Shown: in pieces, positions 13,656-19,517 of the stretch | How the letters are laid out: the number at the start of each line of letters is the position of its first letter | Position numbering within the stretch: the first letter of the stretch is position 1 | Source: Anaerolineales bacterium | GTDB taxonomy: Bacteria > Chloroflexota > Anaerolineae > Anaerolineales > JABWBV01 | Length of the DNA: 20,095 nt | NCBI GenBank assembly: GCA_027019845.1 | Contig: JALUWE010000023.1 | Location: forward strand, 1 to 20,095 | Direction: 5' to 3' | Translations under genes and position numbers: made by a program | Notes under the pieces: generated by a model | What the model saw: only the letters and a program-made list of their open reading frames with translations | What the model was told of the DNA's origin: nothing | The model's database searches: none

Positions 13656-14837
13656 TCACGGGTTGCTGCGGCCAGAACGGCCAGAGCGGCCTTTGCGCCC
13701 GGGGCGGCCTTTGCGGCCGGGGATGTTTTGCCGGTTGAGATAGTCTTTCATGGCTGCGCGGCCCGCGGCGATCAATTTCTGGATTTTGTCTTCCGGCATG
13801 TCGAATTCGGTAGTGCCATAACCTTTGGCCGGCAGGTGGCAGATGAACTCTTTGTAGGTTTCCATGGCCAGGTTGTCACGGGCGTTGGTCATGGTGTTGA
13901 TCAGGCTGGTGATGCGTTGCAGCACGATGGAGGCGCGGCTTTCCAGGTCGCGGGCGGCTTCTTCGTCCACGGGTTGCTTTTCCGCGGAGACGCCGGGGAC
14001 GGGTTGGCTTTCGTCGATCAGCAGGCCGAGAACGTTGTCCGAGCCGGGTTCGCTGCCCATCAGCTTCTTGACCTCTTCATCGCCGGAGAGCAACAGGTCG
14101 ATGGGAAAGTTGGAAAGCACGCCCCCGTCCACCACGGTGTGCCCGGCGATGTTGCGGGTCCGGTAACGTCCCCAGTTGGGGTCCCAGCGCACCTCCTGCC
14201 AGAGGAAGGGGATGCTCATGGACATGCGTACCGCCCAGATGATGGGCACACCCGGCGCGGTGTGATGGTTCAGAACCAGCATCTCCTCGCCGGTGGTGTC
14301 GGAGGCGATCACGGAAAGATGCACACCGGTCTTGCGGTTGAATTCTTCCAGGGTGGCGCTGCCCAGGTTGCGGCCATCTGCGTTGAGTTTTTCCTTGAGC
14401 CATTGCAGGAACGCGTCCCCCGCGAACAGCCCGCCGCGCTCCACAAAGGAGAAAAGCTGGCGGTAAACGGGCAATTTGAGCATGGCGTCCATCAGCGTCT
14501 TATCGATGCGTTCCTCAAGCTGCTGCGGGGTAAAGGGCAGATCGACGGCGTTGAAGATGTGGTAGATCAGGCTGTTTTGGATGGTGCGCCGGTCGAATTC
14601 CGCGGGGATGTCCATGAAGGAAGCAAAACGCGGCCTGCCATCGGGCAGTTTTTCGTTGACTGCGGCCAGGATGTCCTGGCTGCGGTAGCCGGCGGCTAAC
14701 AGCGTGGCGGTGATGGCGCCCGCGGAGGTGCCGATCAGCCGCCCGACGGTGTGGCCCCGCTCGAACAGCTCTTGCAGCGCGCCGACGAACACAATACCCT
14801 TCGCACCGCCGCCTTCGAATACCAGATCGTAGTGCAT
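13656..14837 (-). CDS. Patatin-like phospholipase
   Basis: This 393-residue patatin-family lipid acyl hydrolase has all catalytic parts: the oxyanion-hole EGGGAKG (8-14), the nucleophile elbow GTSAG with Ser38 (36-40), and the catalytic Asp in DGGVLSNFP (Asp237). Ser-Asp dyad enzymes of this family cleave acyl chains from phospholipids. No signal peptide or membrane helix is seen, so it is probably cytoplasmic or peripheral. AAGGAG precedes the ATG by about 7 nt on the - strand. The last 22 or so residues are a low-complexity Gly-Arg tail (GRKGRPGRKGRSGRSGRS) encoded partly by two 18-bp units at 13687-13704 and 13705-13722; this looks like a local repeat expansion and could bind nucleic acid or acidic lipid. 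E1 follows 19 nt on. Confidence 0.94.
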   Translation of the reverse strand: MHYDLVFEGGGAKGIVFVGALQELFERGHTVGRLIGTSAGAITATLLAAGYRSQDILAAVNEKLPDGRPRFASFMDIPAEFDRRTIQNSLIYHIFNAVDLPFTPQQLEERIDKTLMDAMLKLPVYRQLFSFVERGGLFAGDAFLQWLKEKLNADGRNLGSATLEEFNRKTGVHLSVIASDTTGEEMLVLNHHTAPGVPIIWAVRMSMSIPFLWQEVRWDPNWGRYRTRNIAGHTVVDGGVLSNFPIDLLLSGDEEVKKLMGSEPGSDNVLGLLIDESQPVPGVSAEKQPVDEEAARDLESRASIVLQRITSLINTMTNARDNLAMETYKEFICHLPAKGYGTTEFDMPEDKIQKLIAAGRAAMKDYLNRQNIPGRKGRPGRKGRSGRSGRSNP

Positions 14838-14850
14838 CTCAAGCTCCTTT

Positions 14851-15008
14851 TTGTCTGAGTTGTCTGACTTGTCTCATTTGTCTCACTTGTCTAATTCGTC
14901 ACCCAATACCCAATATCCAATATCCAATATCCAATCTCCATCCTTCGACTACGAGTGGACTTCGTCCACCCTCCGCTCAGGATGTAATATCCAATACCCA
15001 ATATCCAC
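14851..15008. repeat. Short-repeat gap with 9-mer tract, CCAATAT tract and one REP-like hairpin
   Basis: Five TTGTCTNAN nonamers at 14851-14895 abut the patatin ribosome site and would form its 5' UTR. A CCAATAC/CCAATAT heptamer tract fills 14901-14937, and resumes at about 14985-15005. Between them a short hairpin element (14939-14984) has inner GTGGAC-TTC-GTCCAC. The hairpin could terminate transcripts of the AlaX gene, which ends at 15009 and reads into this gap. Confidence 0.85.
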
Positions 15009-15734
15009 CTAATCCCCCTCCAGCGCCACATAAATCCGCTTGTTGATGCGGCCCTTGCTCTTGTAATTCACCACCCGAATCCGGCCTACTTCGGATGTGT
15101 TTCTGACGTGCGTACCGCCGTCGGCCTGCAAATCCAGCCCCTCGATTTCGACCGTGCGCACCTCCGTGATGCTTTCCGGCAGCAGGTTGATCTTGGTGCG
15201 GATCAGGTCGGGGATTTGAAAGGCCTCCTCGCGCGGCAGGATGGCGACCCGCACCGGGCGGGCGTTTTCCACCTCCTGGTTGACCGCCTGCTCGATCTGG
15301 CTGACCAGCTCGCCGCGCATGGTCTCGAACTCGAAATCCATGCGGCCCTTGAGCGGTTCCATGTTGCCGCCGGTGACGGACGCGCCGTAATCGCGCCAGA
15401 TCACCCCGCACAGGATGTGCATGGCGGTGTGGGTGCGCATCAATTTGTAGCGCAGGTCCCAATCGATCTGGCCCTGCACCTGGTCACCCACCGCGGGGAG
15501 CGGATCGTCCCCTTCCAGCAGGTGAACGAGTTGCCCGGCGATGCGGCGGGCGCGTTTGACCGGGTAAACCGCTTCCCCGGCGGTGAGCGTGCCCCGGTCG
15601 GGAGGCTGCCCCCCGCCGCCGGGGTAAAACGCGGTGCGGTCGAGCACCACCCCGCGGTTTTCTTCATCCACCGCAATCACAGTCGCGGTGAAGGTTTGCA
15701 AGTAGGAGTCGGTCTGGTATAGCAATTCGGTCAT
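15009..15734 (-). CDS. alaX: AlaX-type alanyl-tRNA editing protein
   Basis: This 241-residue protein matches the second additional domain of alanyl-tRNA synthetase as a free enzyme, which hydrolyses Ser- or Gly-tRNA-Ala in trans. Seen: DRTAFYPGGGGQPPDRG near the N-terminus (an AlaX of the form with the beta-barrel extension), the zinc motif HTAMH (about residues 101-105), and LQADGGTHVRNTSEVGRIRVV near the C-terminus, where His is the other zinc ligand. The Cys that AlaRS has in CGGTH is Asp here. There is no aminoacylation domain. The ATG (complement of 15732-15734) has a weak GAGG upstream. The promoter is unclear: the sequence before it is a heptamer repeat tract, and a TACAAT box on the - strand at 16041-16046 would give a leader of about 300 nt. 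Confidence 0.92.
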   Translation of the reverse strand: MTELLYQTDSYLQTFTATVIAVDEENRGVVLDRTAFYPGGGGQPPDRGTLTAGEAVYPVKRARRIAGQLVHLLEGDDPLPAVGDQVQGQIDWDLRYKLMRTHTAMHILCGVIWRDYGASVTGGNMEPLKGRMDFEFETMRGELVSQIEQAVNQEVENARPVRVAILPREEAFQIPDLIRTKINLLPESITEVRTVEIEGLDLQADGGTHVRNTSEVGRIRVVNYKSKGRINKRIYVALEGD

Positions 15735-15749
15735 GGGAGGCCTCGGGGT

Positions 15750-15928
15750 TCAGTGTTCAGTTTTCAGTATTCAGCGTTCAGTATTCAGTGTTCAGCGTAC
15801 TCAGCACGCTCAGCGTTTCAGCGTTCAGTGTTCAGTGTTCAGCGTACTCAGCACGCTCAGCGTTTCAGCGTTCAGTATTCAGTGTTCAGCGTACTCAGCA
15901 CGCTCAGCGTTTCAGCGTTCAGTTTTAC
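15750..15928. repeat. TTCAGTG-type heptamers and a 47-bp higher-order tandem repeat
   Basis: The tract starts with TTCAGTG/TTCAGTA/TTCAGCG heptamers. It then contains three copies of a unit with a 47-bp period, anchored by CGTACTCAGCACGCTCAGCG at 15796, 15843 and 15890. Each unit can form a small hairpin, AGCGT-ACTCAGC-ACGCT. The heptamer is the same as that in P3 of the metK riboswitch. Unbroken translations in several frames come only from the repeat and are not genes. Confidence 0.9.
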
Positions 15929-15998
15929 CTGTCTACCTGTCTTACTTGTCTCACTTGTCTCACTTGTCTCACTTGTCTCACTTGTCTCACTTGTCTAC
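15929..15998. repeat. TTGTCTCAC nonamer tandem repeat, about eight units
   Basis: Nine-bp units run from 15929 to 15998; five central units are identical TTGTCTCAC. The same family occurs at 14851-14900 and 16423-16466. Its 9-bp period is three codons, which explains the regular but meaningless translations. Confidence 0.9.
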
Positions 15999-16151
15999 CC
16001 TTTTACGCTTCACGCAATTTCTGCTGTCCAACGCGTCTCTATTGTACCGAAAAAAGAGCGGCTCACCGCAGCGAAGTTGAACTTCTGAACGAGTTGGAAA
16101 AATTTGACAACCGCCCGTGATCTGGCTACGCTCATAACAAATCCCTGCAAG
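15999..16151. other. Unique spacer between repeat tracts
   Basis: About 150 bp without a gene or tandem repeat. On the - strand TACAAT (16046-16041) is a good -10 box, possibly for alaX, but its -35 region is poor. On the + strand TTGACA (16104-16109) has only TACGCT at 17 bp. No tRNA fold was found. Confidence 0.5.
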
Positions 16152-16278
16152 TTCCCGCCGAGTTCCCACCAAATTCCCACCAAGTTCCCACCGAGTTCCC
16201 ACCGAGTTCCCACCAAGTTCCCACCGAGTTCCCGCCGAGTTCCCACCGAGTTCCACCGAGTTCCCACCAAGTTCCCAC
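16152..16278. repeat. 11-bp tandem repeat TTCCCACCGAG, about 11.5 units
   Basis: Unit boundaries fall at 16152, 16163, 16174, 16185, 16196, 16207, 16218, 16229, 16240, 16251, 16261 and 16272; only the unit at 16251 is 10 bp. Variation is confined to A/G changes at positions 6, 9 and 11. The - strand is rich in GG and GGG runs. The 11-bp period would put each copy on nearly the same DNA face. Confidence 0.92.
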
Positions 16279-16383
16279 GGATTCCCCCCATGCCCTTCCG
16301 CTCCCTCCTCTTCTTTTTCGTCCTGATTTTTTCTCCGACTGCCGCTCCCTTATCGGCACGAACGAAGTTGGGATACATCTGTG

Positions 16384-16412
16384 TTGGAAACAACCGGATT
16401 TTGGGATACAAT
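16384..16412 (+). promoter_or_regulatory. Sigma-70-type promoter of the histidine kinase operon
   Basis: TTGGAA (16384-16389) and TACAAT (16407-16412) are spaced by 17 bp; the start is predicted near 16419. The -10 box lies in one of two copies of TTGGGATACA (16368-16377 and 16401-16410), 33 bp apart. The 5' UTR of about 67 nt contains five TTGTCTTAC nonamers (16423-16466). Confidence 0.65.
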
Positions 16413-16422
16413 TTTGTGTGAT

Positions 16423-16466
16423 TTGTCTTACTTGTCTTACTTGTCTTACTTGTCTACCTGTCTATC
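16423..16466. repeat. TTGTCTTAC nonamer repeat in the kinase 5' UTR
   Basis: Three identical TTGTCTTAC units and two diverged ones lie between the predicted transcription start and the kinase ATG. It is the third tract of this family in the window; the tract before the patatin gene lies in its 5' UTR in the opposite sense. Confidence 0.88.
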
Positions 16467-16485
16467 TTCTTCACGAGCATTTTCC

Positions 16486-19140
16486 ATGTCCACTTCAATT
16501 CGTGAGCGATTTTCAAGAGTGTGGGACGCGCTGGTGCGCCCATCGAAAGACGTGCATGCGCCGAGCGATCAGCGCCGCGCCCGGCTGCTGGCCGCGTTGC
16601 TGGTCGTGTTGATCCCGATCTTCATCATTCCGACCTACCTGCGCTCAATTGGTAACGACCAGCCCCCCTACTTTGTTGTCACCTCGATTGCCCTGGTGGT
16701 TGCTTACATCTTGAGCCGCACACGCTATCACCGTTCGGGCGCGGTTTTGATGCTGGCCGGGTTGATGCTGCTGCCCTTTGTTTCCATTCTTAGCCAGCCC
16801 CGGGGCGATCCCGAAAACCTGCTCGCGTCGCTCATCTGGGTGCTTCCCCCGCTGGTGCTAGCCAGCCTGCTGTACCCCGTTCAACAAGTGGTAGTCTGGT
16901 TGCTGCTCGCTCTCGGCGGAATCGCCAGCCTGCACTGGCTGTTGGGGATCGCTTTTGCCGCGCTCCTGCTCCCTATGGGATTCGTTGTGACCACTACCGT
17001 GCTGTTGCTTATCGCGGCAGCCATTCGTCAACGCGACTGGTCGAACTTGCAGACCGGCCTCATCGCTCAAAAACGCGCCGAACAAGAAGCAACAAAAAGA
17101 TTACGGGAACAAACCACCCTCCGGCAAGTGCTTGAAATTGTCTCCTCGTCATTGGAATTGTCGGAGGTATTGAACCATCTGGCAGAACAGATGGCGCAAA
17201 TCGTAGATGCCACCAGTGCATATATCGTTCGGTGGGATGCCAATGCCGTTACAGCCACGGTGATTGCCGAGTGTATTCGCCCGCAGGCCAATCCGGCCGA
17301 ACAACTCTCCGACTTGGGAGAGAGCTTCCCTGAATCACGGGATTTCATCGAGAAAATGCAAACCGGCGAGTCGATAGTAGAACACGTTGACGATCCTGAC
17401 CTTTCCGAGTCTGATCGCTCTTACATGCAAAAATATGCAGTCAAATCCATTCTGTACATTCCCCTATTGGTGCGCGGCGAATTGCTCGGCTATGTGGAAG
17501 TCTGGGAAAGCCGTGCGCGCCGCGAATTCAGCGCAGATGAAATTGCCATCTGCCAACAAATCGCCCGCAGTGGGGCCATCGCCATTCAAAACGCTCGTCT
17601 GTTCGAGCGCGCACAACAGGAGCTGGCCGCCCGTAAACAGGCCGAGGCTCGCGCCCAGAAACAGCACCAGTTCCTGCAAACCGCTATCGACGCGCTCTCC
17701 AACCCCTTCTATGTCATCAACGTCGACGATTACAGCATTGTCCTGGCGAATAAGGCCGCCCGCAGCCTGGGCATCACAGCCGCCCAAACCTGCTACGCCC
17801 TGACCCATCACCGGGATACACCCTGCGAAGGACTGGAACATCCCTGCCCTCTGGTGCGCGTCCAGTCTACCCGCGAAGCCTTCACCGTTGAACACATCCA
17901 TTATAAACCGGACGGCACCCCTTACTATGCAGAAGTCCATGGCCATCCAATCTTTAACGAGGCCGGCGAAGTCGTCCAAATGGTAGAATACTCCATAGAC
18001 ATTACCGCCCGCAAAGCAGCCGAAAGAGAACTGCGCAAGCTGCACCGGGCCGCCGAATATAGCGCAAACGGCATCGTGATCACCAACGCCGAAGGCGATA
18101 TCGAATACGTCAACCCGGCATTCACCCACATCACCGGCTATACACTCGAAGAAGCCATCGGCCAGAACCTCCGCATCTTGAAATCTGGCAAGCATCCTCC
18201 CGAATTCTTCAAAAACTTGTGGGACACGATTCAGCGCGGCGAGGTCTGGCAGAATGAGCTGCTCAACCGCAAAAAGAACGGCGAACTATATTGGGAATTT
18301 CAAACCATCTCCCCGGTCAAAGACCCCAACGGCCGGATCACCCACTTTGTAGCAGTCAAAAGTGATATTACGGAACGCAAACAAATGGAAGCCGAGCTGC
18401 TCGAGGCTCGCAATCGCGCCCAGGAATCCAGCCGTCTGAAGACCCAATTGCTCGCCAACGTCAGCCACGACATGCGCACCCCCCTGGGCGGCATCCTGGG
18501 CTACACTGAAATGCTGCAAGCCGGTTTATACGGCGACCTCACGGAGGAGCAACTTAACATCACACGCAAAATCACCGAGAGCGTGCATCAGGTGCTTGAA
18601 TTTACCGACAATTTGCTCAACCAGGCCGAAATCGAATCCGGAAAAATCGTCTTCAACCTCAAATCCTTCAAACCCCAAGATTTGCTCATGCGCATCAGCA
18701 CACAGCAGCACATCGCGCAAACCAAAGGGATACAATTTTCCACCCACATTGCTCCCGACTTCCCCCCCAAACTCAAAGGCGATCTGTACTGGCTGGGACA
18801 GATTCTGATCAACCTGGTCAATAATGCAATAAAATTCACCCCACACGGTTCGATAAAAGTGTCCCTCTTCTGCCCCGACAAAACGCAGTGGGCGATGCAA
18901 GTAACCGATACCGGCATCGGTATTCCCCCTGAGAAACAGGAACATATCTTCGAGCCCTTCCGTAAAGTGGACAAACCCGCTGCCCGCAAATTACACACCG
19001 GCGTCGGGCTGGGGTTGTCCATTGTCAAGCAACTGGTAACGCTGATGGGCGGCCACATCCAACTGGACAGCCAGCCCGAAGCCGGAAGCACCTTCACCGT
19101 TTACCTTCCCCTTTCCCCGGTTGAGGAGAGCATTGCGTGA
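16486..19140 (+). CDS. Membrane hybrid-sensor histidine kinase with GAF and two PAS domains
   Basis: From the ATG at 16486 the protein has 884 residues. About 30-182 hold five or six membrane helices; a short coiled linker leads to a GAF domain (about 205-375), a PAS domain (about 392-510), a second PAS (about 520-635), HisKA with the phosphoacceptor His661 in LANVSHDMRTPLGGILGYTEM, and an ATPase domain with N box LINLVNNAIKFT (about 774-785), G1 DTGIGIPPE and G2 GVGLGLSIVKQL. The kinase should autophosphorylate and pass phosphate to the regulator that overlaps its stop. The first PAS has Cys436, Cys447 and Cys454 with nearby His residues. The frame is open upstream to 16381, but that part is promoter and nonamer repeat. 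There is no receiver domain, so despite its size it is a classical kinase. Confidence 0.93.
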   Translation: MSTSIRERFSRVWDALVRPSKDVHAPSDQRRARLLAALLVVLIPIFIIPTYLRSIGNDQPPYFVVTSIALVVAYILSRTRYHRSGAVLMLAGLMLLPFVSILSQPRGDPENLLASLIWVLPPLVLASLLYPVQQVVVWLLLALGGIASLHWLLGIAFAALLLPMGFVVTTTVLLLIAAAIRQRDWSNLQTGLIAQKRAEQEATKRLREQTTLRQVLEIVSSSLELSEVLNHLAEQMAQIVDATSAYIVRWDANAVTATVIAECIRPQANPAEQLSDLGESFPESRDFIEKMQTGESIVEHVDDPDLSESDRSYMQKYAVKSILYIPLLVRGELLGYVEVWESRARREFSADEIAICQQIARSGAIAIQNARLFERAQQELAARKQAEARAQKQHQFLQTAIDALSNPFYVINVDDYSIVLANKAARSLGITAAQTCYALTHHRDTPCEGLEHPCPLVRVQSTREAFTVEHIHYKPDGTPYYAEVHGHPIFNEAGEVVQMVEYSIDITARKAAERELRKLHRAAEYSANGIVITNAEGDIEYVNPAFTHITGYTLEEAIGQNLRILKSGKHPPEFFKNLWDTIQRGEVWQNELLNRKKNGELYWEFQTISPVKDPNGRITHFVAVKSDITERKQMEAELLEARNRAQESSRLKTQLLANVSHDMRTPLGGILGYTEMLQAGLYGDLTEEQLNITRKITESVHQVLEFTDNLLNQAEIESGKIVFNLKSFKPQDLLMRISTQQHIAQTKGIQFSTHIAPDFPPKLKGDLYWLGQILINLVNNAIKFTPHGSIKVSLFCPDKTQWAMQVTDTGIGIPPEKQEHIFEPFRKVDKPAARKLHTGVGLGLSIVKQLVTLMGGHIQLDSQPEAGSTFTVYLPLSPVEESIA

Positions 19141-19517
19141 CCACAGACCAACCCCTCGCCCTCATCATCGAAGACGACCCCCAACAAGCCGACATCTTCT
19201 CCCAGGCCCTCAACATGGCCGGTTACAGCCCAAAAATCATCACCGACGGCGCGTCCGCCCTGGAGGCCCTGGCCGAGACCGCGCCCGCACTCATCGTACT
19301 CGACCTGCACCTGCCCGGCCTCACCGGCGATAAAATCCTGCAGCACATTCGCAACGAATCCCGCCTGCGAGATACCCCCGTCATCCTCGCCACAGCCGAC
19401 CCGCGCATGGCCGAAACCCTGCACGAAGAGAGCGATCTGGTGTTGCTCAAACCGGTCAGCTTCTTTCAACTGCGCGAACTGGCGGCCCGTCTGGGAGGCC
19501 AAAACTCGACTAGCTGA
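19137..19517 (+). CDS. Single-domain response regulator paired with the histidine kinase
   Basis: This 126-residue receiver has the acidic pocket Glu12-Asp13-Asp14, phospho-acceptor Asp56 in LIVLDLHLPG, switch Thr86 in LATAD, and Lys105 in LLKPVS. There is no DNA-binding or enzymatic output domain. The start is GTG, overlapping the kinase stop in GTGA, with GAGGAG about 8 nt upstream, so translation is coupled and the two are surely a cognate pair. Output must be by protein contact or phosphorelay. Its stop overlaps by 8 bp the stop of the convergent membrane protein gene; no terminator is evident between them. Confidence 0.93.
   Translation: MTTDQPLALIIEDDPQQADIFSQALNMAGYSPKIITDGASALEALAETAPALIVLDLHLPGLTGDKILQHIRNESRLRDTPVILATADPRMAETLHEESDLVLLKPVSFFQLRELAARLGGQNSTS

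Noticed and set aside
15786..15928. CRISPR-like array with 47-bp spacing
   Set aside because: Only three units, and the parts between the anchors are also repeated; there are no unique spacers and no cas genes.
15733..16120. Three overlapping open frames rich in FSVQ, YLSHLS and LVSLVS
   Set aside because: They are translations of 7-mer and 9-mer tandem repeats.
15999..16151. Search for a tRNA or small structured RNA in the unique spacer
   Set aside because: No cloverleaf or strong conserved stem could be drawn.
16104..16421. Open frame through the 11-bp repeat, giving a Pro/Ser-rich 105-residue translation
   Set aside because: It starts at the TTG of a TTGACA-like string, most of it is repeat, and it overlaps the kinase promoter. 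No ribosome site.
16290..16421. A 43-residue ORF with a signal-peptide-like N-terminus
   Set aside because: It has no Shine-Dalgarno sequence, spans the promoter of the kinase gene, and its pyrimidine-rich start explains the hydrophobic residues. Kept only as a weak possibility.
16381..16485. N-terminal extension of the histidine kinase frame
   Set aside because: The extra 35 codons consist of promoter and TTGTCTTAC repeat; the ATG at 16486 is the plausible start.
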